Source: Tepidiforma thermophila
Lineage (GTDB): Bacteria > Chloroflexota > Dehalococcoidia > Tepidiformales > Tepidiformaceae
Assembly: GCF_002563855.1 (NCBI RefSeq)
Contig: NZ_PDJQ01000001.1
Coordinates: forward strand, 248,001-312,000
Length of the DNA stretch: 64,000 nt
Direction: 5' to 3'
The notes below the pieces were generated by a model that was not told the DNA's origin, did no database searches, and worked only from the letters and a program-made list of their open reading frames with translations. Positions 19,701-28,385 of this stretch are shown here, piece after piece. How positions within the stretch are numbered: the first letter of the stretch is position 1; every line of letters begins with the position of its first letter. The position numbers and the translations under genes are program-made.

Positions 19701-20602
19701 CCACCATCTGTTGATGGTGGAAACCCGAAATTTGCTACGGCGGGTTACTACGGCGGGTTGATCCCTCAATGAAGCCACCATCTGTTGATGGTGGAAACGG
19801 CGCGGCGTGCGGTATCTGTTCTTTGCTGCCGCCCCTCAATGAAGCCACCATCTGTTGATGGTGGAAACATTTTGATGCCGCCGCGCTTAGAGACCTTGCT
19901 CTTCTTGCCCTCAATGAAGCCACCATCTGTTGATGGTGGAAACTGCTGTGTTCCCGGGGGACACGATTGAGATCGATGCCCCTCAATGAAGCCACCATCT
20001 GTTGATGGTGGAAACTCGACGTCTTTCTCGCCAGGATGGAGCTGCTCGCCGACCCTCAATGAAGCCACCATCTGTTGATGGTGGAAACCGCGGGCAGGGC
20101 CGCCCGCCAGACCAACGAGCTCGCCGTCCCCTCAATGAAGCCACCATCTGTTGATGGTGGAAACGCGAGCCGAGATGCGAAAGCCGCGATAATTGGTTGG
20201 CGCCCTCAATGAAGCCACCATCTGTTGATGGTGGAAACGTGACCTTTGCCTTAGGCACCGGTGAACCCTCCGATCCCCTCAATGAAGCCACCATCTGTTG
20301 ATGGTGGAAACCACTCCGTGCTTCCTGATGGGAGGATCGTCGTGATGAACCCTCAATGAAGCCACCATCTGTTGATGGTGGAAACCCGACAGGCTGGCCC
20401 GGCACCTGCGCTCGCTCGGGTACCCTCAATGAAGCCACCATCTGTTGATGGTGGAAACGAGCACGACGGCATGTGCGGCCGCCATTTCTGGAGGGCCCTC
20501 AATGAAGCCACCATCTGTTGATGGTGGAAACTCGCTGGAACCGAGTATTAGCCACCCGATTTCTCCCCCTCAATGAAGCCACCATCTGTTGATGGTGGAA
20601 AC
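13799..20602 (-). CRISPR. CRISPR array, 93 repeats of 36 bp and 92 spacers, type I-G
   Basis: I counted 93 repeats by eye. On the plus strand each reads CCCTCAATGAAG, stem CCACCATC, loop TGTT, stem GATGGTGG, AAAC. Spacers are about 33-42 bases, with a repeat-to-repeat distance near 73.5. Repeats from 18583 to 20602 are all perfect. Point mutants occur only from 13799 to about 18545 (for example the first repeat, 14531, 14602, 15564, 16806, 17620, 17693, 18067, 18141, 18509). Decay marks the old, leader-distal end, so the leader is at the 20.6-kb side next to cas2 and the array is transcribed on the minus strand. In that orientation the segment after the hairpin ends in ATTGAGGG, which resembles the usual crRNA 5' tag AUUGAAAC. 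Some spacers are duplicated (14856/14930, 16551/16623, and a two-spacer block at 19062/19209). Confidence 0.97.
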
Positions 20603-20874
20603 GCTGGTCCCATGAAGCCCTGCAACGGGCCTCTCCCGAATTGGGAATGGACCGGAAGAAAGGGCTCGGCCGGGGGTGTTTCGAGCGCCCCTGGCTGATG
20701 CGGAGTCTCCGGGACCCGCCGGGCGCCTCCCGGGAGGATACCACGCCGCGGGAGGCGGCTGTCCAGATTCGATGTTGGTGCCTGTTAAGGTCCGCAGCCC
20801 GTTCGAGCGGTTCGAGTCTACCGGGTTCGTCAAGCTGGCGCTCGAAGGTGGCCGGGTGTGCGGCTGGCGGGAGC
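20603..20874 (-). promoter_or_regulatory. Probable CRISPR leader
   Basis: The 272 bases between the cas2 stop and the first perfect repeat hold no gene and sit where a leader is expected. I cannot point to a convincing promoter: on the minus strand a TTGACG (around 20830) has no -10 at proper spacing, and a TATCCT (around 20735) has no good -35. The call rests on position, gene orientation and the repeat-decay gradient. Confidence 0.6.
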
Positions 20875-21168
20875 TTAGTAGATTGCGGGGCCCTGCTGGG
20901 GGAGGTTTGGCGGGCGGCCGAGAATTTCGGGGACGACGGCGCGGCTGCTGGTGGGGACGCCGAGGTCGAAGATGGCGACGCTGTCGTCGTCGCGGTCGAT
21001 GAGTTCGAGGAGTTTGCGGCGGAGTTTTATGAGTTCGGGACGAGTGAGGTCGCAGAGGTAGACGGAGTCCTGGAGGCGGCTGCCCCAGCCGAGCATTTCG
21101 CGGTAGACGTCGCGGAGGCGGCGGTCATCGGCGATGTCGTAGGCGACGAGATACCGTCGGCGTTCCAT
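20875..21168 (-). CDS. cas2: CRISPR-associated endonuclease Cas2
   Basis: A 97-residue Cas2, the small dimeric partner that holds two Cas1 dimers together in the spacer-integration complex. It begins MERRRYLVAYDIADDRRLRD, with the conserved Asp of YDI after the first strand, then GSRLQDSVYLCDLTRPEL and DDDSVAIFDLG in the ferredoxin fold. The ATG at 21168 lies ten bases after the cas4-cas1 stop. The frame is open far upstream, but only this start gives a Cas2 N-terminus. It is the last gene of the cas operon before the leader and array. Confidence 0.95.
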   Translation of the reverse strand: MERRRYLVAYDIADDRRLRDVYREMLGWGSRLQDSVYLCDLTRPELIKLRRKLLELIDRDDDSVAIFDLGVPTSSRAVVPEILGRPPNLPQQGPAIY

Positions 21169-21178
21169 GGGCGTGTGC

Positions 21179-22882
21179 TCAGCGTGTTTCGAATCCGTGG
21201 TATGCGGGGAGTTCGCCGAGGAGGACTGCTGCGAGGAAGCGGGGCTGGAGGTCGAGGAGGCGCCGGTAGCTGAGGCGGTAGCGGAAGCGGGGGTGGGTGA
21301 TTTCCTGTTCGAGCCTGCGTTCGTAGATGCGGAGGAAGGTGCGGCGGCCGTCGTCGGTGAGGGTGTAGCCGGCGCCGATGCGACGGAAGTGGGCGGAGGT
21401 GATTTCGCCGTTGTTGAGGGCGGTGATGACGATGGAGTCGGCGATGAGGGGCCGGAATTCTTCGGCGAGGTCAAGTGCGAGGGCGGGCCGGCCGAATTTG
21501 GGCCGGTGGTAGAAGCCCCAGTAGGGGTCGAAGCCGATGAGCTGGGCCTGGACGGCCAGGTCTTTGGTGAGGAGGGTGTAGGCGAAGGAGAGGAGGGCGT
21601 TGACGGGGTCGCGCGGGGGGCGGCGGTTGCGTCCGCGGAAGAGGTCGCCGGGGGTGAAGGGGAGGTCGCGGCGGAGCATGGCGGGGAAGGCGTTGAAGTA
21701 GAGGCGGGCGGCGTAGCCTTCGATGCCGCGGAGGGCGTCGCTATTGGGGGCGAGGCGTGCGCGGGCGACGGCATCGGCGAGGAGTTCGAGGGTACGGTTG
21801 ATTTCCCAGCGGCTGTTGCGGCGGAGGAGGGTGCGCTGGTTGCGGATCTTGGCGATGACGAAGGCGCGGGCGAGCTCGAGGGCTTCGGCTTCGGTGAGGG
21901 TGAACTGGCGGCGCCGGAGCTGGATGTTTTTGCCCATGAGGCCGCTGGTGAGGCCGAGGAAGCGCCCGCCGCGGGTGAGCCAGGCGATGGGGGTTTCCTG
22001 TGCGAGGAGGGCGTGGAGGGCGCTGGTGGAGATGGTGACGGTGCCGAAGGCGGCGACGTGGCTGATGTCGATGGGGCGGATGCGGGTGGTTTCGCCGTCT
22101 TTGGTGGTGACGGTGAAGTGGTTGCCGTCTTTTCGGAGCTGGGTGCCGTAGCCGAGGAGGTAGAGGGGCCGGGCGGGGGGTTCGCGGGTGATGAGGGTGC
22201 GGGGGCGGGCGGCTCTGCGGTGGAGGAGGAGGTTGAGTTCGTCGGGCAGGCAGTAGCTGACGAGGGCACAGGCGGGGCACTTGGGGCTATCGACGAGGGG
22301 CGGTGGCGCGGCGGGCTGGCCGGCGGTTTCGCGGGCCTGTGCGATGACGGCGCGGGTGCGTGCTTCGAGGTCGGGGGTGATGGGGACGGTGACGCGTTCG
22401 TTGGTCTCGGCGAAGTAGATGACGCCTTCGCGGCACTGGTAGCCGGCTTCGCGGAGGAGGAGGGCCTGGATGGCGAGCTGGACCTGTTCGGGTTCCCAGA
22501 CGCGGGCGGGGGTGGGCGCGGGGCGGCCGCGTTTGTAGTCGACGGGGCGGGCGGCATCGTCGAGGAATTCGACGAGGTCGATTTTGGCGGTGACGCCGAG
22601 GGTTTCGGAGCTGAGTTCGAGGGCGCGGGCGATCTGGCGGACGCCGGGGCCGGGCTCGGGGGCGGTGCCGGCGGGGGTATCGACGCGGCGATGGAGGTCG
22701 GAGCCTTCGGCGGTGTCGTCGTTATCGGCCCAGAGGCCGCGGACCCATTCGAGGTAGAAGAGGCGCGGGCAGTAGACGAATTCGTTGACCATGCGCGCGG
22801 GGAGGAGGGGCGCGGGGTCGGGTTCGGGGACGGGGTCGACGTCGGCCGGGGCGGCGGCCGTGGGGTTTTCGAGGCTACTCAC
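21179..22882 (-). CDS. cas4-cas1: Cas4-Cas1 fusion protein
   Basis: A 567-residue fusion typical of type I-G systems. The Cas4 half (about residues 25-210) selects and trims protospacers next to the PAM. It has the first iron-sulphur Cys in FVYCPRLFYLEW and the last three in SPKCPACALVSYC, with a RecB-type VDYKRGRP motif between. The Cas1 half (about 225-567) is the integrase; its likely metal ligands are the Glu in RGIEGYAARLYF, the His in YWGFYHRPKFGRP and the acidic pair in LDLAEEFRP. It starts 18 bases after the Csb3-like gene and is followed by cas2 ten bases later, so it is part of one operon. An alternative internal start, MVNEFVYC, would drop about 30 residues. Confidence 0.95.
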   Translation of the reverse strand: MSSLENPTAAAPADVDPVPEPDPAPLLPARMVNEFVYCPRLFYLEWVRGLWADNDDTAEGSDLHRRVDTPAGTAPEPGPGVRQIARALELSSETLGVTAKIDLVEFLDDAARPVDYKRGRPAPTPARVWEPEQVQLAIQALLLREAGYQCREGVIYFAETNERVTVPITPDLEARTRAVIAQARETAGQPAAPPPLVDSPKCPACALVSYCLPDELNLLLHRRAARPRTLITREPPARPLYLLGYGTQLRKDGNHFTVTTKDGETTRIRPIDISHVAAFGTVTISTSALHALLAQETPIAWLTRGGRFLGLTSGLMGKNIQLRRRQFTLTEAEALELARAFVIAKIRNQRTLLRRNSRWEINRTLELLADAVARARLAPNSDALRGIEGYAARLYFNAFPAMLRRDLPFTPGDLFRGRNRRPPRDPVNALLSFAYTLLTKDLAVQAQLIGFDPYWGFYHRPKFGRPALALDLAEEFRPLIADSIVITALNNGEITSAHFRRIGAGYTLTDDGRRTFLRIYERRLEQEITHPRFRYRLSYRRLLDLQPRFLAAVLLGELPAYHGFETR

Positions 22883-22900
22883 ATAAATATGTTCGGCCTG

Positions 22901-23932
22901 TTAAGACCGATGGACAGCGGGGCGGTGCGCGGGCCAGAGGAGGATGGCGGGGCCGAGGGGGCCGTCGCCCTGGGTGCGGGTGCGGCGGGAGGAGCCGTAG
23001 ACGCCGGTGATGCCGAGGGCGCGGAGGCGTGCACCGCCGGCGATGCGGGGCGTTCCGCCGGGCGGGGCCAGGACGGCGAGGTCGGGATGGTTGAGGAGGA
23101 CGCGGACCGCGGGCGGGTCGAGCGGGGGGCGCCAGACGGGCCAGACGAGGGAGCGGCGCGTGGCGCCGGGGTAGAGCTGGACTTCCTGCCAGCCTGCGGT
23201 GCGGATACGGCCGTCATCGGCGAGGGGGAAGAAGCGGAAGGCCATGACGGCGAGCCAGGTGGGGGAGGGGGCACCGGCGTTGCTGGGGACGCCGGCGGTA
23301 CTGACGGGGGCTTCGCGGATGGCGCGGGCATCGAGGTTGGCGCCGGTATAGCCGTCGAGGCGCACCCAGCCGAGGAGGGCGTCCCCTGGCATGCCGGGCG
23401 TGGTGGCGACGTACCGGCAGGCCTGGTCGTAGTAGGAGTCGCGGAATTTCATTTGGCCGAACGGGGCGTTGAAGGGGGTCAGGCGCACGCGGCCATCGGG
23501 GCCGTCTTTATCGAGCGCACCGGGGGCCAGGAGGGCGGCGACCCAGCGGGCGAACCAGGGGTTGCCGGATTCCCACTGGCGGGCGGCTTCTTCGCAGGTG
23601 GCGCGAGCTGCTTCACGGGACATGCGCATGGGGTCGGCGCCTTTGGCGGTGTCTGCGGGGTGCCGGTTGCGGTAGGGGAATTCGGGCGGGCAGCCGGGGA
23701 TGGCGGCGTCTGCCTCGAGAAGGCGCCGGGCGACGGCGCGGAGGTCATCGGCGAGGTCGCTGGTGCCGGCGTAGGCGTCGGTGACGAAGACGGCGTAGGG
23801 TGCGGTGCCGCCTTCCCAGCGGAGGCGGAGGGGCTTGATTTCGCCCTGTTCGGAGAGGGCGAGGACGCCGAGGGCGGCGAGGAAGCCGAGGGGATCGTTG
23901 CCGCGGAGGGCGGGGGCATGGATGTCAGGCAT
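22901..23932 (-). CDS. Csb3/Csx17-like subunit in the Cas8 position of the type I-G complex
   Basis: A 343-residue protein beginning MPDIHAPALRGNDPLGFLAA. The segment GNDPLGFLAALGVL is shared by the Csb3 and Csx17 (Cas8g) proteins of type I-G systems. It probably forms the large or PAM-contacting part of Cascade, although it is much shorter than Csx17 proteins, so Csb3 is the closer fit. TPFNAPFGQMKFRDSYYDQA and LGWVRLDGYTGANLDARAIR are further conserved-looking blocks. Its ATG overlaps the cas3 stop by eight bases (ATGCCTGA), so translation is coupled. Which biochemical role this subunit has in the complex is inference. Confidence 0.75.
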   Translation of the reverse strand: MPDIHAPALRGNDPLGFLAALGVLALSEQGEIKPLRLRWEGGTAPYAVFVTDAYAGTSDLADDLRAVARRLLEADAAIPGCPPEFPYRNRHPADTAKGADPMRMSREAARATCEEAARQWESGNPWFARWVAALLAPGALDKDGPDGRVRLTPFNAPFGQMKFRDSYYDQACRYVATTPGMPGDALLGWVRLDGYTGANLDARAIREAPVSTAGVPSNAGAPSPTWLAVMAFRFFPLADDGRIRTAGWQEVQLYPGATRRSLVWPVWRPPLDPPAVRVLLNHPDLAVLAPPGGTPRIAGGARLRALGITGVYGSSRRTRTQGDGPLGPAILLWPAHRPAVHRS

Positions 23933-26915
23933 GGGGCGCTCCGGCTGGCAGCGGGCTGGCGGAACGGGGCGGCACCTCGCCGGGCCGGGCTTCGGCGCCG
24001 CGGGCGGCGAGTTCGGAGTCCTTCATATCGGCGAGGCGGACGATGGTTTCGAGGAGGGCGAGGCCCCACCAGCCGTAGCGCTGGTTGAGCTGTTCGAAGC
24101 GGGCGGGGTGTTCCCAGTCGACCTGGTAGCGCTCGCCGGGGACGGTTAGGGCGGCACCCTCGATTTCGAGGCTGGTGGGAGGCGCGTTTGCGTCGTCGAT
24201 GGGCGGGAGGAGGGGGCGGCCTCGGCCGTGGTGGGCGACGACGAGGTGGTGGACGAGGTCGAGGTCGACGCCGTCGAAGAGGTCGGGGCGGGCCTGGGCG
24301 AGGGCGCGGACGAGGCGGGCGGAGACGGCTTCGTGGCGGAACCCCTGGGGGAGGCCGGCGAGGCGGTGGGCGTTGCGGGCGACGGGGTCGCGGGGGTCGC
24401 GGCCGGACTTGGCGCGGGGGGTGCCGGCAAGGGCGGCCAGGGCATCGCCGTCGTAGAGGGCGGCCTGGAAGCGCGGTTCGGCTTTGCCGATGTCGTGGAA
24501 GCGGCCGGCGAGTTCGACGGCGCGGACAAGGTCCGGCGCGAGGCCGAGGCGCTCCGCGAAGTCGCGGGCGAGGCCGCCGACGCGGGTGCAGTGGTCGATG
24601 AGGGGCACGGGTTCGGAGGCTGAGAGCGATGTGGAGAGGGCGTCGTCGTCGGAGCGGTCGGCGCTGGTTGCGACATTGGCGTGCTCGACGAGGCGGACGA
24701 CGGGTTTGTCGGCTTCGGCGACGCGCCACTGGCCGGTCTCCGGGTCGCGTGCCGGGAGGAAGGCCTCCCAGCTTTTGTTGCGGATGCCCTCGGCGGCGTC
24801 GCGGTAGAGGTCGGCGAGGGGCTCGGGGACGAGGGAGGCGAAGGCCTCGCAGATGGCGGGCACGGTGCTGTCGAGGTCCTCCGGGTCGAGGCGGGCCCAG
24901 GCGTCGAGGATGCGGGCTTCGGCCTCCGGATCGGTGGCGTGGGAGAGGGCGATGGACGGCGCGAGGCGAAGGGAGCGCCGGCGGCGGGAGGGGGCGAGGT
25001 CGGCGACATCGGGCACTGGCCGGGGGGCGGCGGAGTCGTTGCGGCGGCCGTTCCATCCCCAGCGGTCGTGCCCGCCTTCGAGGCTGTCGACGACGATGGT
25101 GGCGTTTGGCTGGATCTCCTCGGGATATTTGAGGGGGGCGGGCGGTTCGTCGGGCCCGGCGTAGATGACAGCGCGGGCGACCTGGCCGTTCGCCTGGGGC
25201 TCGCTCCCGGCCTGCTCGGCGGCGGATTCGATATCGGCATCGATGGACTCGGATGGTTTGCCGGCGAGGAAGGCGCGCGCCTCGGCGAGGGGGACGGCGA
25301 CGGTCTCCCAGTCGCTGAGGGGGGCGAGATCGAGCCAGCCCGCCCACTCTCCAGGTTCGAGACCCTGGGGGAAGGCCCGCCATGCGATGTAGACCTGCGG
25401 GGCACCGCCGCGCTGGAATCCGTGGAGGAAGGGAGCGACGGGCTGGTCGACGGCAGGCAGGGGCGAGGTTTGGGCCCAGCGCTCAACGTGGGCGCCCAGG
25501 AGGACCGGTATGAACGGGGGTTCGATTTCGACGCCTGGGGGCGCCGCCTGCCTGAGCTGGAGGACTCCGCGGTATGAGAAATCCACGTTTTCGCCGGGGG
25601 AGACCTGCTCGAGGAGGTCGCGGGTCGACCTGGTAGCCGGGCCGTACACCGGGTCGTCGTCGTGGGTCTGCGGGCAGTAGATGACGGCGGAGGTTGCGGC
25701 GTGGGGTTCGCCCATGCGTCGGACCCGGCCGAAGCGCTGGATGAGAGATGCGAGCGGGGCGCACTCGGTCACGATCGCGTCGAAGTCGAGGTCGGCGCCG
25801 ACTTCGACCGTTTGGGTCGCGACAAGGTTGAGCGCGTCAGCGGGGGCCGGTGTCCCGCTGCCGAACCGGGAGAGGACATCGGGAACCAGCTGTTCCCGCT
25901 CGAATTCGCGGACGCGGCCGGTGAGGAGCCAGTTCGTGCCCGGGCGATGCTTCTCGAGGTGCTCGAAGGCTGACCGGGCGGCCTGCACGGTGTTGCAGAG
26001 CACGGCGTATCGGCCGGGCAGTTTGGAAAGGCTCGCCAGGCGTTCGGCGAGCTGGGCACCGAGGTTTCGGTAGCGCTCGATGCCTTTGCCGCGGACATCG
26101 ACCGACTCAAGACGGGCAGGTTTGGGGACGGACAGGCGTCGCCGCGCCACTTCGGCGGCCGCTGAACCTGCGGCCGTTTCGGTTTCCAGGGTCGCGGTTA
26201 GGCGGAGACCGCCGGCAAGAGCGGTGCGGGCTGTAGCGCTCATGAGGGTGAGCTTGAGGTGGGGAAGGCTGGCTTCGGCGGCGGCTCGCTGGAGCCGGCG
26301 GACCCGGTCGAGCGTTTCGGCCAGCGGCTCGGCGATGTGGGCTTCGTCGACGACGACCCAGGCGTCGAGCCCGCAGAGCGCGGCGTTGATCGGCGCCATG
26401 GACGGGGTGACGCCGTACCCGCGGAAGAGCAGCCGGGAGCCGAACTGGTCGACGGTGCTGACGACGACGGCGGGCTGGTGCGGGCGGTCGAGCCAGCGGG
26501 CATCCCAGGTGACGCCGCCGCGCATGCGGACGGCCTCGAGGGGCCGGGCATCGGCGCCGGCCAGGCCCTGCAGGGCGGCGGCGACGCGGGCAGCGACCGG
26601 GCCGGCCGGTGCGGCGGGGTCGAGCCGCTCGACGAGCCGGCGGGCGAGCTCGTAGGTGCTATCGACGATGACGCGGCGGTCAACGACGTAGACCAGTCGC
26701 AGCGGCAGCCGTCGCTCCGCTCTGCCTTCCAGTTCGGCGGCGAGTGCGAAGGCCCAGGCGATGATGACCGAGGTCTTGCCGAGGCCGGTGGGGACATCGA
26801 CCAGGGCTGGAGGGTTCCCGGTGCAGAGCTGCTCGGCGAGCCGGACCTGCCAGGGGAATGGCTCCCGGCCGGTCACCTCGCGGAAGAATTCCGGAAAGGC
26901 CGCTGGCTCAAGCAT
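23925..26915 (-). CDS. cas3: CRISPR-associated helicase-nuclease Cas3, type I-G form with C-terminal HD domain
   Basis: A 996-residue Cas3 that unwinds and degrades target DNA after Cascade binding. Domain order is the reverse of most Cas3 proteins. The SF2 helicase comes first, with Walker A DVPTGLGKTS at about residues 40-49, DEAH in WVVVDEAHIAEPLAETL, TLMSATARTAL, and motif VI around QRFGRVRRMGEP. The HD nuclease is C-terminal: LIDHCTRVGGLARDFAE, GRFHDIGKAEPRFQAAL, FRHEAVSARLV and HHLVVAHHGRGRP supply the metal-binding His and Asp residues. I chose the ATG at 26915, which overlaps the csb2 stop by eight bases (ATGCTTGA); the frame is open 21 codons further upstream inside csb2. Confidence 0.95.
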   Translation of the reverse strand: MLEPAAFPEFFREVTGREPFPWQVRLAEQLCTGNPPALVDVPTGLGKTSVIIAWAFALAAELEGRAERRLPLRLVYVVDRRVIVDSTYELARRLVERLDPAAPAGPVAARVAAALQGLAGADARPLEAVRMRGGVTWDARWLDRPHQPAVVVSTVDQFGSRLLFRGYGVTPSMAPINAALCGLDAWVVVDEAHIAEPLAETLDRVRRLQRAAAEASLPHLKLTLMSATARTALAGGLRLTATLETETAAGSAAAEVARRRLSVPKPARLESVDVRGKGIERYRNLGAQLAERLASLSKLPGRYAVLCNTVQAARSAFEHLEKHRPGTNWLLTGRVREFEREQLVPDVLSRFGSGTPAPADALNLVATQTVEVGADLDFDAIVTECAPLASLIQRFGRVRRMGEPHAATSAVIYCPQTHDDDPVYGPATRSTRDLLEQVSPGENVDFSYRGVLQLRQAAPPGVEIEPPFIPVLLGAHVERWAQTSPLPAVDQPVAPFLHGFQRGGAPQVYIAWRAFPQGLEPGEWAGWLDLAPLSDWETVAVPLAEARAFLAGKPSESIDADIESAAEQAGSEPQANGQVARAVIYAGPDEPPAPLKYPEEIQPNATIVVDSLEGGHDRWGWNGRRNDSAAPRPVPDVADLAPSRRRRSLRLAPSIALSHATDPEAEARILDAWARLDPEDLDSTVPAICEAFASLVPEPLADLYRDAAEGIRNKSWEAFLPARDPETGQWRVAEADKPVVRLVEHANVATSADRSDDDALSTSLSASEPVPLIDHCTRVGGLARDFAERLGLAPDLVRAVELAGRFHDIGKAEPRFQAALYDGDALAALAGTPRAKSGRDPRDPVARNAHRLAGLPQGFRHEAVSARLVRALAQARPDLFDGVDLDLVHHLVVAHHGRGRPLLPPIDDANAPPTSLEIEGAALTVPGERYQVDWEHPARFEQLNQRYGWWGLALLETIVRLADMKDSELAARGAEARPGEVPPRSASPLPAGAPHA

Positions 26916-28383
26916 CGCGCGGTCCGACCTCACGTGCTGCGGAGGTAGCGGGTGAGGTGACGGGGACGCAGAGGCCAAGGCCGTAATGCCGCATAGACCC
27001 GATGACCACCGGGCCCTCGACGGGCGCCGCGAACCGGAGGTAGAGGTGCCGGTACGGGCGGAAGCCTTCTTTGTGGCCCGGGCGGGTGGTTTCCCACGGG
27101 GCGAGGTCGAGGGCGCCGGGTACGGTCCCGTCGAACGGCCTGAGTGCGGACTGGAACTCCGTTGGCTCGGGGAAGCCGGAGTTCCGGATGGTCTGCCGGA
27201 TCAGCTCAGGAATCTCGGTGCGATCTTTCACAAAGCGGTCAAGCACGGCGGGATATGCTGTCACCCAGGTATCGGACGGCCGACTCCATCGCCAGGCCTG
27301 GAGCGCAAGCGGGGCACGACGTTGTTCGAGCGGCGTCAGCCGGCGCAACGAGAACTGGCCGAGGGAGGGTGAGGAGAGGCCGCGTTCGGCGGTTGCGCCG
27401 AGCGCCCACCAGAGGTCGCGGAGGTCGGCCGGCTCGAGTTCCGGGACGGCGACAGCCAGGCCGATGATGTGGCCATCAGCGTGGCGGTGGCCGACGAAGG
27501 GCAGGGCAAGGAAGGCGCACCGGGGGGCGTCGCCCGGGCCGTGCCCGTGCACGGCAGGGAGCGGCCGGGGGAGATTCGCCATGACCGCCTTGCGGAGCAG
27601 GTCGGTGAACTCCACGGCGTGCCGACCGTCGCGCTGGGGCCCCTCCAGGGCGAAGATGACCAGCTCGCGGTACGGCCCGCGGATGGTGGGAACATGTGAC
27701 TGGCGGACGAGCGGCCGGTAGTCGACGTAGGCGCCGATAGCCCAGGGGTCGCCTGCCTTTCCGGTGACCTTTCGCTCATGTGCGGCCCGCAATGCGGCAA
27801 GGGCGCCGTTGAACGGAGTGCGGACCGGATAGGTCGGCAGCCCCGGATCGGCCGTTGCTTCTTCCTGGGAGCTCGAGGGGACGAGGACACCCTCTTCCGG
27901 GAGGCTGGATTCGACCACTTCGACGATGACCGGGGATGTTGAGCGCCCGAGGTAGGGGACGCGGCGGCAGAGTGCCGCCAGGACGGCGCGCTCCGATTCC
28001 GAGAGCGCGTCATCATCCCAGGCGTACACGATGTCGCGGGAGCGCGGCACGAAACGGGCCCAGCCGCGAGCGCCGTTTTTCCTTCCAGGGAGCGTCGTGG
28101 CCGTATCTTTGCCTTCGACTTTGTTGGTCGGGACCCAGGCCTGACGTTCAAATGCCATCTCGGGAGCGTCGGCGAGCGCCGGTGGGTCGGCGACGATGGC
28201 GGGCGGCTTAAGCTGCTCGAGCTTTTCGAGCAGGGCGACCTCGGACGGGACGGCATGGTCGGCCACAGCAACGAGCGCTGAGTAGAGGCGCATCCAGGAG
28301 GGCGGCCACTCCGGAGCCCCCGGGTCATCGGGCGCCCCACCTTCGAAGGTATCGCCGAGGAGCTGACAGCGAAGAGCGAGCAT
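26908..28383 (-). CDS. csb2: Csb2, Cas5-Cas6 fusion of type I-G
   Basis: A 491-residue protein matching the GSU0054/Csb2 family. It starts MLALRCQLLGDTFEGGAPDD, with the EWPPSWMRLYSALVAVA block that is typical of the Cas5-like N-terminal RAMP fold. Later come ARGWARFVPRSRDIVYAWDD and HVPTIRGPYRELVIFALEGP, and a C-terminal region with PVVIGSMRHYGLGLCVPV, the glycine-rich RAMP motif expected for the Cas6 half. In type I-G this fusion caps the crRNA and cuts the repeat RNA. The ATG at 28383 lies two bases after the csb1 stop; a TTG two codons earlier would overlap it. The last eight bases overlap cas3. Confidence 0.93.
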   Translation of the reverse strand: MLALRCQLLGDTFEGGAPDDPGAPEWPPSWMRLYSALVAVADHAVPSEVALLEKLEQLKPPAIVADPPALADAPEMAFERQAWVPTNKVEGKDTATTLPGRKNGARGWARFVPRSRDIVYAWDDDALSESERAVLAALCRRVPYLGRSTSPVIVEVVESSLPEEGVLVPSSSQEEATADPGLPTYPVRTPFNGALAALRAAHERKVTGKAGDPWAIGAYVDYRPLVRQSHVPTIRGPYRELVIFALEGPQRDGRHAVEFTDLLRKAVMANLPRPLPAVHGHGPGDAPRCAFLALPFVGHRHADGHIIGLAVAVPELEPADLRDLWWALGATAERGLSSPSLGQFSLRRLTPLEQRRAPLALQAWRWSRPSDTWVTAYPAVLDRFVKDRTEIPELIRQTIRNSGFPEPTEFQSALRPFDGTVPGALDLAPWETTRPGHKEGFRPYRHLYLRFAAPVEGPVVIGSMRHYGLGLCVPVTSPATSAAREVGPRDA

Positions 28384-28385
28384 GC

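Noticed and set aside
13799-20602. Many short open frames with recurring SMKPPSVDGGN or FHHQQMVASLR peptides inside the array
   Set aside because: They are translations of the CRISPR repeat and spacers; frames break at every few spacers and have no gene features.
20805-20835. tRNA-like T-arm (GGTTCGAGTCTACC) in the leader
   Set aside because: No acceptor or anticodon stems can be drawn around it, and it does not match the tRNA-Thr 3' end, so it is neither a tRNA nor an attachment site.
20875-22557. 560-residue minus-strand protein ending in Cas2
   Set aside because: Only the last 97 residues are Cas2; the rest is the antiparallel or out-of-frame shadow of cas4-cas1.
21167-24088. 973-residue plus-strand protein opposite the cas genes
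   Set aside because: Gly/Glu/Ala-rich shadow of high-GC minus-strand genes with clear Cas motifs.
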